Positions 43,100-53,339 of a stretch of 64,000 nucleotides of DNA are shown here, piece after piece. The stretch comes from Anthonomus grandis grandis (lineage: Eukaryota > Arthropoda > Insecta > Coleoptera > Curculionidae). A program made the position numbers and the translations under genes. Position 1 is the stretch's first letter. Each line of letters opens with the position of its first letter. The stretch is from NCBI RefSeq assembly GCF_022605725.1, contig NC_065547.1:18393167-18457166 (forward strand), read 5' to 3'. The notes under the pieces are model-generated. The model searched no databases, was not told the origin of the DNA, and worked only from the letters and a program-made list of their open reading frames with translations.

Positions 43100-44674
43100 T
43101 TTTCTTTACAGACTGCATTTTTTGAAAAAAAATATCCTAGTGGAAATTTCCAGGAAGAATATATTCCTCTCGTGGAAAAAACGAGACCGTGGTTGGCTTT
43201 ATTTTGAGTCCTACCAAAAGGGCCCAAGTCCTCAAACCCTCTATTAAATCTAATTTTTTATTAAATTCCAAATTTTCTTTCAAACTTATTTCATCAAATG
43301 CTACAAGACATTTTTTTTTCATTTTTTGTCATTGCCTGGGCCTTTTGCTGTAAAAAAACTTGAATATCTTCATCAATGCCTGTTTTAAAATCATTTTTTG
43401 CGATCCACTTTTGAATTGTTGAAATGGCTGGTAAGATGATGCCTTTTTTTTCAGAAATAATTAAGCGGACGGAGATTTATAATAAAAACATAAACAAAAT
43501 TCTCTTTTTTTTTTATTCCAAATCACACGTTTCTTACCTCTTAATTGCATTTCAACAAAAGTTTTTGCCACTGGAGATAACAAACTTAAAAGCGGTAAGG
43601 GCGACGACATTGCAAGTTTGGATTTTTGTATTTTTCTGTGTAATCTAAAAATTATTTTTTTTTTAATTCTTATTCTTCTTAGTAACACATTTTTTTTTAA
43701 TTTTAATTTTCTTGGAGTCGCAATTTTGTCTGGTAACGAACATAAATTGCTGACAAACTCGGATTCTACACTGTTATTATGTTTTCTTCGTTTTGTTGAA
43801 GAACTTTTTGGACTAAAATCGAGTAGTGATGTTTCCAGTTCTGCATATGTTCTTTTTGGATTCAACACTTTTAGACTATCTGGGCAGTCAGTAGCAAAAG
43901 GACTGGTTTCATTAAGCGCATAGTTTCTGGGAACGGCATCTTTTTTCAGGTAAAACTGCTTGGATGTACGAAAGTCCTCACTCGTGAAGTGATCCATACA
44001 AAGGTATTTATTGCGTAGGGTTTCTTCGGAAAATGTAGCCAATTTAGCGTTTCCTATATAAAGCAAAGAAAAAATATTTTTGTATTTAAAGTAAATTATT
44101 TGTTTACTTTTGGGATTCAAGGTAGCCAAAAGACAAGTAAAAGATAACTTTTTGCTTTTTTTTATTTTTTTCCATTTTTTGTTCGATTGTTATTATTGAG
44201 AAAAAAATAACGTTAAATTATTAAAGCAGTTTTAAAAATGCAAAAAATAAATATGGGGCCAATATGAATTTGATTGTAGTGGCCAAAACACGAAGCGTCG
44301 CGTGAAAAGAAGATCTTCAAATCTTCATCCTAATTACCTTTTTTTTAATTTATTTAGTATTGCAAAATTTGCTAAATTAGAGTTTTGTATTAGGACGGTA
44401 GTTTCTAAGTTTCTAGGTAGCTGTTGAACAATTTGAAATGTCAAAAAATAAATTTTTTGGTTGTATAAGTACTCATGAGTTAATTGAGTTGTTATTATTG
44501 CTTAACCATTATATTTTTTTCTTAACTATTATTTAGTTTAGTAAAACGTAAGTAAAGGTGTTAATTCAATTTAGTTTAGTGTAAAAAAGAACTTAATAAA
44601 GTAATGTCGGGAGTAATTATAAAATTTACTTACCAGAATTTATTATCCATTTATCGCATAAATCCTTTATTTTC
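43100..44674 (-). repeat. Tandem duplication inside P element, copy 2
   Basis: 1575 bp, next to the 5' end of the transposase gene; only this copy still joins the complete first THAP exon. It carries the same frameshift (IEGLRTWALL, about 43240) as copy 1. Confidence 0.95.
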
Positions 44675-45031
44675 ACTGGAAACCTAAACATTCTAATTGA
44701 AGAGTTTCTTCGTAAATTTCGACAATTAAAATATTTACATCTAGAATAATTTTTTAATCGAAAAACATGGAATTTGGTAAATAATAATTCTTAAATATTA
44801 AAAAACAACACATTAACACAAATAAAAAACTCATTCGATCAGCTCAAAATACTTAACCACAACGGCAAAGTCAAACTACCTTTAAGTCCCAAAAAGCGCC
44901 CTATTTATTTAAATTTTTACTCGGCTGACCGCGGTCTGCTGCCTGCTTCACCTAAACTTGACAACAAGGGCTGCGTAATTCCTCGATGGTCAGCCCGCTC
45001 AAAAAGCCGGCTGACATTTCGGGGCCCGCAT

Positions 45032-45079
45032 TTTTACTATTGGAGTATTTATCTGTTGCGTTAGCTAGTTATATCTGTG
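45032..45079 (-). repeat. P element right terminal inverted repeat
   Basis: TTTATCTGTTGCGTTAGC and TAGTTATATCTGTG end the element at 45079. The GC-rich subterminal block 44925-45040 has several CGG/CCG palindromes (GACCGCGGTC at 44938-44947). Confidence 0.88.
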
Positions 45080-45086
45080 CAGTTAG

Positions 45087-45480
45087 ATTAATGAGCTGTT
45101 TATTAGTCAGGACGATATTGAGATGAAATCTAGTTAATTCTTTTAATCCCAATATTCCATCGTAAAATTGATGAAAATCATATAAAATAAATTAAATTGG
45201 TTTATTTGTTTTGAATTCGGTAAATGCTGGTATATATGCTTTGAAGAGAGTTTCTTTTTCTCCTAAACCGGTTTTTAATTTGGAGGGAAATTGATAAATT
45301 CTGCCTGGGAAATATTTGTCAGCAATTTAGGGTCTTAAAATGGAAAGATAACATCCAGTGTCAATTAGTAATTTCATAGAGGGATTTTTTATTTCTATAT
45401 AAGGTAGGATTCCTCAATCTGAGCGTTCTGCCACTTTTAGGTCTTTTTTCCTTGGTATGGTTTTGGTCTTCTACTACAAG
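45087..45480 (-). pseudogene. pol: Gypsy aspartic protease fragment, right of the P element
   Basis: On the minus strand: ILPYIEIKNPSMKLL, then the active-site motif IDTGCYLS (about 45345), frameshifted FINFPSKLKTGLGE text, IPAFTEF and the clean segment FYDGILGLKELTRFHLNIV (about 45170-45110). DTG is the catalytic triad of retropepsins; the DGILGL motif is the typical hydrophobic C-terminal strand. The P element interrupts it at 45080-45086. It differs from BEL proteases. Confidence 0.75.
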
Positions 45481-46454
45481 AAGTAGAAATCTCTACTAAT
45501 CTACTCCAATAACTTCCACAATATCTAAATTGACATCTACTGTTTAACCAATCCACCCAGGTCCTCCGTCTAAACGGAAAGGACAACATAACTTATTTTT
45601 AAAGTAATAAGTTTGGGTATTAACTAATTATTAGATTTACTTAAATGTATCTCAGAACTAAAGCTTTTCTATTGTTTGTTTTGAATTTTGTAAGATAATC
45701 TTTCTAAGTTAGACAAGGACTTTCAGTGTAAGCCCATGAGTGGTTTAGTACTAATCGGCTTTTCTTTGAGAGTGATCCTTGAAGCAGTCACCTCTGTTAA
45801 GTCTCTCTTTCTTTTTCCCTTGCTTTTCTTGTACCCATTTTGTAGCCCTCACTTCTCATTTCCCATATCTTTACCATCCCTTTTCCCCCTTCTGTCTATC
45901 CAATTTGACTTAGCCCATCCGACAGTCCGACTATCCAATTTGGCTTAGTTTATTCAAATAATTAATATTTTTTTAATTATTTTTTTCTTATTTAAAAAAA
46001 ATTGGCGTCCAACATAGGGTATTACTTTTTTTCTATCCACACTTTTCTTAGAATTTTTTTAAATACCTTCAATTTCTTTTGACAGTTAAATTCATAGGTT
46101 ACCATTTCCCTACTTCTTTGTGTAGAATTTTGCCTATATTTGGTATTGCTACAGTGTAAGAACCACTTTAGGATAGGATTATTTAAGTATCGATATAAAT
46201 ATATCTTAACAGACTTGTGATTTTAAATCGTTTACTGTTTGTTGAGGTGTTTTGCAGTTTTTGGTAATATTATTTTGTAGTATTATAGATTTTGGAGTGA
46301 TGGGTGTTATTAATATATGCGTTTGTACTGGTACTCATTTTTGGTTCAATTAGTCTTAGGTGGTTTGGCATTTCCCTTTATGGGTTGCGAAGGATATTTA
46401 TTATAATAAGAGACTGCCCAAAGCAGGTAATGTTGGCAGGAAAACATGGTTTAT
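45481..46454. other. No clear gene; one primer-site-like sequence
   Basis: A decayed minus-strand frame next to the gypsy protease (45480-45560, RRPKPYQGKKT) fades out. TGGCGTCCAAC at 46003-46013 on the plus strand resembles the lysine-tRNA primer site of gypsy elements (TGGCGCCCAAC) and follows an A-rich stretch as an LTR end would. No matching LTR copy is visible. The rest is T-rich. Confidence 0.4.
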
Positions 46455-46539
46455 TGTGACTTAAGAAATAAATCAAAAATGCTTTATTGTATAAAGAGCT
46501 AAAAGCTCTTATTTACAAAGCTTAAAAAAATTATAAAAA

Positions 46540-46570
46540 GTATATATATATATACATATATATATATATA

Positions 46571-46618
<48 letters not shown>

Positions 46619-46628
46619 TATATATATA

Positions 46629-46669
<41 letters not shown>
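46540..46669. repeat. AT dinucleotide microsatellite
   Basis: About 130 bp of (TA)n broken by ACATA, ACTTTTA, AAATA and a second ACTTTTA segment. The repeated TATACTTTTATATA blocks suggest expansion of a compound unit. Confidence 0.95.
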
Positions 46670-47241
46670 TAGGCTATATATAATCCAATAGGCTATATAT
46701 TGAACCTGGTCCTATAATCATTGTGACTATGATCATGTAGTCCCTTGTATTTCTTGTAGACTAACTCGACTCTCATTAAAATAAATAAGCAAGTCAAAGT
46801 GAGAATCCTCTCCTCAACCAGCACAGGGCGACAATAATCCCTAAAGCCTGCGCCACACAGTTAACTCACCGCTTGCTTCTGCAGTACAAAAAGGGATTTT
46901 AGGAGCTGAAGGCTTGCATAACCCCAAAATTGAGCTCCGTAGCGTAGTTGAGACTCACCACCAGGACAAAAATGTTTGTTGTCCTTTTGTCAAGTTCACA
47001 GTGGATCAATCTAATAGCATAGCAGGCGGAGGTTAATCTCCTTCTCAACATGCAAATATGTGTTTCAAATTTCAGTTTTAAATTAATAAAAATGCCAAAA
47101 AATTTAGAGCAGTCCGTTTTACTTATGGATTCTCCACTCCCTTCAAATAAATCGCCCTTGTATGTTACGAGATTGGTTTTGCTTATTTTAAAAGTAAGCT
47201 TGTTGGCACCACACCATTTTTTTCTCTTTGAATATATGTAC

Positions 47242-47945
47242 TTATTGTCTGTTCCTCAGCAGACTTGGGTTGCCTGTTCCCCGCCAAAGTATTGTGGGGT
47301 CATGAGCAAATATTGTGAAAGATCCGTTAATTTCGATGGAAGCAAGATTATTAATGAAATTAAGAAAGAGTAGTGGGCCAAGCATCGATCTTTGAGCTGA
47401 TGATACAGTAACATTCATAATAATCACCTGCTGCCTATTTGCCAGGTACGACTCAAGCCAAGTCAAAGCAAAACCTCTGAACCCATAATACAATCAAGTG
47501 CCTTAAAAAAGTCACAGAACACCGCTACAGCCATCTCACCTCTATTTAGTTCCAAATAAAGCTCCTCTAGTAAATTGAACACAATGTCTGTAGTATTCTT
47601 CTGGCTCTGAAAACCAAACCAATTTTTATTTTTCGAGGAAGGATGACATCCTGTCTTGACCTGCCTGTCTGACTATGGTCTTAATTATTTTTGAGAGTGT
47701 CGGAAATTGGTCTAAAGCAAGATGCATCATTAGAATTCCCACACTGACATAGAGGTCTCACCACAGCTGTACTCAAGCTGTTGGGAAAAAATTCCCTTGG
47801 CAAAGGAGGTATTTATGAGGTCAGCAAGCTCTTTAAGTGTAGACATCGGAAGATTAATAATAGTTTTTGTTGAAATGCCATCATTCATCATACCACCTGC
47901 TGATTTTTTTTTTAATGGTTTGCAATATACTTTTAATTTCATTTA
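47242..47945 (-). pseudogene. LINE reverse transcriptase fragment
   Basis: KKKSAGGMMNDGISTKTII and LINTSFAKGIFSQQL (47942-47730) form the fingers; decayed text with palm motif A follows. The frame 47493-47242 has YGFRGFALTWLESYLANRQQ, MLGPLLFLNFINNL and FTIFAHDPTILW, where the catalytic FADD has become FAHD. At least three frame changes. It is not the same family as the LINE at 10815, although the order of motifs is identical. Confidence 0.83.
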
Positions 47946-47947
47946 CA

Positions 47948-49320
47948 TCAGTGCACTGTTACTGTTTTGTCAGAGTAAAAAACATGAAGGTATATGCATG
48001 CTCCATAAGCAGCTAAGCTGGCATCTGCAAAACCGTGGTATTCAAAATTTTTGATGGTTTTATTGAGAAATAAATTCCGAGAAATTTTTAAACCTTGAAG
48101 AAGAGATATATGTTTAATATAATCATTCCATTTTGATATGGTGGTTTCATCTGTGATAATTGTGTCCCAATCCAACTTTTTACACCAAAGAATTTGCATC
48201 CAAAATTTTTTTTGGACAATAACAGGATTTACTAGACCCAATAGATCAAAACATTGGGAAATCGATGGAAGTCGATAAAATCATTCTTTTTATTAAGAGA
48301 TTTGTCTCAGGGACTTGGGGTGTAGAGATACAAAGTAGATCCTTAACTGGATACCATTTTAAACCTAATACTTTATTAGAAGCGTCATCAAAATTAATGT
48401 TATACTGGTGAGTAACTTTTTCACGACCTGACTCAAAATTTATTTTAAATTAGAGCACCATTTGTGCAAATTAAAACCAGATATTTTTAGCATTTCAGTG
48501 AGTTCGTCATAAAGGATCTGCAATTCAGAGTACTTGTCGCAACCAGCCAAAACGTCGTCCATGAAATACTGAAACAGAGTCATAATAGCTTCAGAGGGTA
48601 AGGGAAACTTTTGTGAATTGGTTTGAGCAATTTGATTAAATACGCGAGTGCAAGCAAAGGGCGCAAAATTGGTCCCATAAGTTACTGTTGAGAGCTCTAT
48701 GCAACTTAATGGAATTTTGAGGTTATCTCCATAAAATATTTTATAGAAATCTGTGTTCAGAGTTTATTGACATCTGACGGTACAATTTTTCAATTTCAGT
48801 GGTTAAGACATATCTAAAAGTTATGAAACGACATAAGATGTCATACAGTTCAGGCTGAACTGTAAAACCTTTGAGTGTTACGTCATTCAAAAAATATCCT
48901 GTTGAACTTCTAGAGGAAGCGTCAAAGATTACTCGAAACTTCGTTGTCGCACTAGACTCACGAATAACACATAAATGAGGAATAAAATATTTGTTTTCCG
49001 ATTTTGGAGTAATGAGAGTGAGAGGGATGTATTGCGCACGTTTAAGAGAGACATATTCATCAATAAATTGCTTATAACGAGAAAACAAAGACGGGTCCTT
49101 TTGAAACCGCTTTTCAAGAAGGAAAAATCGGTTTTCGGCAATAGTATATGAGTCACCGAATTTAAGATCCTCAGCTGGCGACTTGAGGGGGCGACTATCA
49201 ACTTGATAGGACCCATTTTTGAGTACTTGGGTCTTTAAAACAAATATTGCTTCTGCTTGTTCATCTTCAGGTACAAGGGGAATATCTTCAAAAATTTTAC
49301 TTATTAATTACACATACTAT
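47948..49320 (-). pseudogene. pol: BEL/Pao RT and RNase H, copy B
   Basis: From 49310: VPEDEQAEAIFVLKTQVLKN, then YTIAENRFFLLEKRFQKD, SATTKFRVIFDASSRSSTGY, LTTEIEKLYRQMS (one frameshift), the catalytic FMDD at about 48565-48554, and the connection. The last frame (48241-47948) has MGLVNPVIVQKKFWMQILW and RNase H GFADASLAAYGACIYLH, where GFTDAS is in copy A. It is cut in RNase H. Mutations are mostly single substitutions and frameshifts. Confidence 0.9.
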
Positions 49321-49689
49321 TATCTAAATCTAAGTTTGAAGGAGAATTAATTTCTTGAGATAAGTTACAATGTGAGAGTTGTAACTCTGAGCGTAAATGA
49401 AGCGCTGAACAGTGTAGTGGTACATACCTGCTACTATCTAACCTAAGTGTGTTCAGTAGAGTAGTATAATTAGTACCTAACTCAAAAAAATACCCCTGGA
49501 CAAAAGAGAATAATAAACGTCAGCACCAACCAGTATGTCTATATCAGATGGAGTAAAAGATCCAGGGTCTGCGAGTTTTTCAAAAATATCACTAGTTATT
49601 TTTAACTTATCAACCTGGATAGAAACTTGGGGAAGTTGATGGGTTATTTTAACTAATACTACACAAGATACTTAAAATATTTATCTTGA

Positions 49690-50195
49690 CTTACATTAGA
49701 GTTAAGAACAATATCTATCATTTTGATTGATTTGTTACTGTTTTGCGTTATTCCAGATATGTGTAGTGTTTGATTATAGGGTTTTGAATCCAAGTTGGCT
49801 TACTAAACGAGAGGTGATAAATGAATTCTGAGATCCATTGTCTAGTAATATTTTGGCCATTATATAGCCTGCACATTATATTTATTGTACAAAGTTACTT
49901 GTGCGGTGGCTAGGAGAATTTGTGTATTCTTTGAGGAAGGGGCAGAGAAACTTGAGCTACAGGGCACCTGATTATCAAAAGAGTGTTGAACTGTTTGTTC
50001 ATTGAACAAACGAGGTGGGTATTGATTCTGTAAAATTGTGTGATGTTTTTTATTACACTCAGCACATTTGTGTTTAGAACTGCAATCATTTATTAAATGT
50101 TTTGTTCCGAGGCAGCTTGGACAAAGTTTATTCAAGTCAACAAATTTTATTTTTTCAGAATGGAGTAAGTGTATAAACTTTTGGCAAGAATAAAT
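49690..50195 (-). pseudogene. BEL/Pao gag zinc knuckles and protease, copy B
   Basis: KFVDLNKLCPSCLGTKHLIN, then CSSKHKCAECNKKHHT: two BEL-type knuckles (CX2C--H----C). A serine-rich linker and ILLATAQVTL follow, opening the protease; after a stop near 49860 the active-site text ILLDNGSQNSFI (about 49850-49815) has the D-N-G-S form seen in many BEL proteases. The first 14 residues of the visible frame (50237-50196) are LTR sequence read as protein. Copy A lacks this whole region. Confidence 0.85.
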
Positions 50196-50300
50196 TCGAG
50201 CATGACGATTATTACAATAACAATACAAAGAAATCAACGAGAAAGGGGATTAAGAGATAGGCTTAATAATTAGAAAGAAATGGGTTGTGTTACCATAACA
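50196..50300 (-). repeat. Partial LTR of BEL copy B fused to gag
   Basis: It reads on the minus strand CATTTCTTTCTAATTATTAA and CCCCTTTCTCGTTGATTTC, aligned with positions 1-110 of the LTR at 20231. After CGTCATGCTCG it joins gag without a gap. This is a deletion junction, not an LTR edge. Confidence 0.88.
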
Positions 50301-50559
50301 ATATGAAATTTAAATTATTCTCTGCATCCACTTCAAAGGCATTTTTCAAGTAGTCCGGATCTGGTACTTAATACGCACAGATTTTAAAGACGTAAAAAGG
50401 AGCCACCTTGCACGGGTGGTGCAGCCATTTCACGGTCACTCATTCGGATTCTTGTGCTTAACGAAGTTTTCTCTATCGGTAAAAATTCCGATCATTGCCA
50501 CCGTTCCGGATTAGGGCGTGATAATTATTTGTACTATATCGCTTTTTGTGCTGTTCGTG
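50301..50559. other. Sequence between BEL copy B and DIRS remnant
   Basis: No clear gene. A GC-richer patch near 50400-50520 could be DIRS terminal or leader sequence. Confidence 0.35.
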
Positions 50560-51460
50560 ATAGGAAAAAGAAAGAGATCCTCAGACCCCAGTTCAAGTGA
50601 TATTAACTCGGAGGAATTGGATTTATTAACACCTTGCATGTAAGTTAATAAAGCTTTATTTATTATTAGAAAAAGGTAAAGAACAATAGCAGCGATCAAA
50701 ACAATCAAAACACCGCAGTCGTTCAAGCTCCTCCGAAAATTGCTCTGAGACCATGAGTAAAATTCATATTACATTCAGTCAGAAGTGGCAACAGAAACCG
50801 AAACTTGCGTGTATCAGCAAATGTCGCTGGAAAAGATTGTATCCAGCCTCTAATGAGGTCAACTTGGATGATTTACAACAGGCAAGTGGTCTCAAACTGT
50901 TTTCAGAAAACTGGCGATGTATTACGAATAATCGTTTTGCCTTGCAATGTGTTAAAGGCTATAAAATAGCATTGTTAAAGGAAGTACCAATGAAACAGTT
51001 TCTGCTATAGAGATATATATCCGAGATATTAACGAGTTTGTAATAGCACCTTACCTTACATCGAAAGATATCAGAACTGTATTAGGATTAATTTAGAATG
51101 ACTGGTTTGTGGCAACCATCGACTTAAAAGATGCTTACTATTCTATACCGATTTAAAATTCCAGAAAATGTTTGCCTCTATGAATTTACATGTCTTTGCT
51201 TTGGTTTAGCATCTGGGCCATATGTTTTTACAAAAATTTTAAAATCAGTTCTACAATATTTTAGAAATAAGAGCCTCATATATGTTAAATATCTGGATGG
51301 TTTTTGAATAATGACACGTTCATTCTATGAATGTCTAAAGAATGTTAAATTTGTAGTTTTGAATTTAAAATCTTTGAACATTATCATTGGAATGTAAAAA
51401 GCTAATATATCTCAATCTCGGCTCGGCAATCTTTTAGGTTTTAGTTGTATTACAAATTAA
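50560..51460 (+). pseudogene. DIRS gag end and reverse transcriptase
   Basis: KRKRSSDPSSSDINSEELD (about 50563-50620) is a Gag-like charged stretch. From 50870, ASGLKLFSENWRCITNN and CVKGYKIALL match the DIRS RT start (G-L--F---W--IT---VL--V-GY-I). The RT palm follows at about 51110: WFVATIDLKDAYYSIPI, FTCLCFGLASGPYVFTKIL and VKYLDGF, where the catalytic YLDD has become YLDG. Stops and frameshifts are frequent. Confidence 0.8.
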
Positions 51461-52400
51461 AAAAAAATTGGACGTGATTGGGCCATTGATTTCATTATGT
51501 CGTACCGTAAAATACGGTTGGCTATAGAGAAAATAATTAGAAAGGATAAATTGCAAAAGCTTAAAAAACAATCAATATTATAAAGATACCATGACCATTC
51601 ATAAGGACATTATGTCCTATATTTCCTGATGGTTAAAAAATATTGACACCATATATAATAATATTAAACAAGATATTTATATTATTATTATTATACTCTA
51701 GAAATATTTACGGATATCTCTAAAAGTGGCGTAAATGTAGGTGTCAGGCATTATGGCAAGTTGATTCAGGCGCAGAAATAATTGGTGCGTTAACTATGTT
51801 ATGGGGTAATATACGGTTTTCCGCATTTCTTTCATTTTCTCTTATACTAAGAAAAATTCAAAAAAACTCCTTTACCTGACTTCTACTTTATAAATAACGA
51901 GAACATTGATAAAAACACTTCTTAGATACAAACAGACCTAGTATATCTGCAGATTTTTTTAACATTCTTGGTAAAAATCCACATCGCAACGATTCTAAAT
52001 CTTTCGACCTTCAAAGGTGGCAATTTATAATTGGTAATTGCTTTAAGGTGACAATTTATAATCCAAAATCGCCTGACAAGCGAACAATGTGTCAAAATAA
52101 ACTCCAAATACCAAGAACTCTCTAACGTGCAATTTAGCCATCCGGATAGGAATCCCGAGGTTGCCAATATTATGTGTATAGCACTTAAAAATATACTGTT
52201 ACAATAATAATAAATGGAGGGTTTTTGATATGTAATCAAACCCTGGGGCGTGTGCCTGTTACCAATTTTAAACCTTTTACCCCCTGATAATGGGCACCAC
52301 TGTGTCCGAAACATGTAGGGAATTTTAAGTTACTAAATGTTTAATAAATAAGTGGAGGGAGACTAAAGGATATTCATTTTACCTTAACCTACGACTCCAC
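51461..52400 (+). other. Decayed DIRS RNase H region
   Basis: LEIFTDISKSGVNVGVRHYG (about 51700-51757) fits an RNase H TDAS-G-G start. The rest has no convincing frame. A 130-codon minus-strand frame at 51922-52314 has no family features and is ignored. Confidence 0.45.
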
Positions 52401-53235
52401 TGCAAGTATTGACTATTTCTTCACTGTAATAAAACTATTCCTCAAGAAACCTTAATTGATTTGTGGCTTACATATCAAACGTTATCGAGTTTTTACGTCC
52501 TTTTAAAAATCAATTTTCTGCATATGGTAGTTTAAATGCTCAGAGATCCGCATTATCATTAATTTTATTATTAATATATAAAAAACGGCCTCCAAAAGCC
52601 AGGTATAATACGAATACAAGATAATACGAACTGGTATCCAGAGGTTGTAATATCATTAATCAGTATTGTTAATGAAAATAGCTTAAAAAAATATATATTT
52701 CTTCTAAATTATCTACTCGACGTACGTTCTGCTGGCTACAGTACATAGAATACAAACAACTTCTTTAATTAAAATCTCCAGTAATATGAAATCTAAATCA
52801 GGCATTCAAATATTTATTCCAGATCTAATAAAAACATCAGTCATAATACACAGCCGTGTATTTAGGGAGATTGATTAAGGAGTTATTAAGTTAATTATAA
52901 TATTAGGATTTATTTGAGGAGATTATTTAAAAGAGGATTGAAAATTCCCTTCTTTAAGTGACAACTCTAAATAATGTATAGCTTCTCTTGTTTTGAAATA
53001 TATTGATATAACGAAGAACATTCGAAATTACAATTAATATTTTTTATTTTTGAAATTTATACAACCACAAAAACACGCGTCTAAAGACACGATTAATAAA
53101 TGGATTAAGGATACTTTGCATAAATCTGGTGTAGACACTTTCATTTTTAAACTATACTCCACCAGACATGCCTCTATTTCCTCATCGGAATGTGCGCAAT
53201 CTAAATTTAATTTTGAAACCAAAATACTGTACTAA
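52401..53235 (+). pseudogene. DIRS tyrosine recombinase fragment
   Basis: The C-terminal part (53050-53235) reads KHASKDTINKWIKDTLHKSG, then DTFIFKLYSTRHASISSS. DIRS recombinases have I--WIK--L--SGID---F-AHSTR-A-TS here; the HxxR box is changed to YSTR. The following catalytic tyrosine region is absent. Upstream (52430-53040) only short traces survive. Family role: joining the circular DNA intermediate to the chromosome. Confidence 0.78.
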
Positions 53236-53339
53236 AAACTTAAGTTAGTAAGTAAGTAATATAAGCTGTTTAGCCATGATATTAATAATGTTTGTTACTA
53301 GACTTTTTTTTCAAATATAAGGTTCTTTCTTGTCTGTAC

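Larger units (their letters stand above)
40150..44741 (-). pseudogene. P element THAP transposase, frameshifted, 5' exons duplicated
   Basis: First visible exon (about 44741-44634): CKYFNCRNL, MFRFPVKIKDLCDKW, the first half of a C2CH THAP zinc finger; donor GTAAGT at 44633. Next exon from 44053: NAKLATFSEETLRNKYLCMD then HF (second half of the finger), DAVPRNY (AVP box), a nuclear, lysine-rich stretch and a donor near 43545. The downstream exons have CLVAFDEISLKENLEF, a frameshift (EGLRTWALL for an EGFEDLGPFG-type frame) and the main frame 41635-40403 with ATVCDQGTNNRGAMKLLG, SLYDVPHLFKSVRNN and NQDILENFFSLAHQSGGCN, the P-type catalytic region. Another frameshift near 40450 leads to YYAGYLVNKVLKKFNCKNC. 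Family role: cut-and-paste transposase using GTP as a cofactor. It cannot make a full protein. Confidence 0.9.
39166..45079 (-). mobile_element. P-type DNA transposon, both ends present
   Basis: The terminal inverted repeats are C(A/C)CAGATATAACTAGC then TAACGCAACAGATAAATA: left 39166-39200 and right 45045-45079, one mismatch in the first 34 bp. CAGTTAG flanks both ends (39159-39165 and 45080-45086), matching the 8-bp duplication of P elements except for one base. Inside is a THAP-domain transposase on the minus strand. A 1.6-kb segment is tandemly duplicated, which brings the element to 5.9 kb, larger than the 2.9 kb of the Drosophila P element. Confidence 0.9.
46455..47945 (-). mobile_element. 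CR1/Jockey-type LINE, second copy, truncated
   Basis: Minus-strand reverse transcriptase pieces (47942-47730 and 47493-47242) and a 3' end with CAATAAAGCATTTTTGA at about 46490-46470, close to the end motif of the LINE at 10815. The 5' side is cut at 47945, where BEL sequence starts. An AT microsatellite sits in its 3' region. Confidence 0.8.
47948..50300 (-). mobile_element. BEL/Pao family 1, copy B, internally rearranged
   Basis: It is the same family as 13952-20707: matching protein text in RT and RNase H with few differences. On the minus strand it runs from a partial LTR (50300-50196, TGTTATGGTAACACAACCC start) straight into the gag zinc-knuckle region (50195 downward), so 5' LTR end, leader and most of gag are deleted. 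It continues through protease, RT and part of RNase H and ends at 47948 against a LINE. Confidence 0.9.
50560..53235 (+). mobile_element. DIRS-type retrotransposon remnant
   Basis: A basic, serine-rich Gag end, DIRS-type RT, an RNase H trace and a tyrosine recombinase C-terminus occur in the DIRS order on the plus strand. DIRS elements use a tyrosine recombinase in place of integrase. Neither inverted terminal repeats nor an internal complementary region were recognised, so the limits come from coding matches. Confidence 0.75.

Noticed and set aside
45736..45948. 70-codon hydrophobic frame
   Set aside because: Low-complexity leucine/phenylalanine/serine text from T- and C-rich DNA; no supporting context.
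46540..46669. Centromere- or origin-like AT block
   Set aside because: It is a simple TA microsatellite in a LINE 3' region.
47050..47373. 107-codon plus-strand frame
   Set aside because: It is the antisense of the LINE RT and 3' region.
51922..52314. 130-codon minus-strand frame
   Set aside because: No family features, and it overlaps the decayed DIRS region on the other strand.
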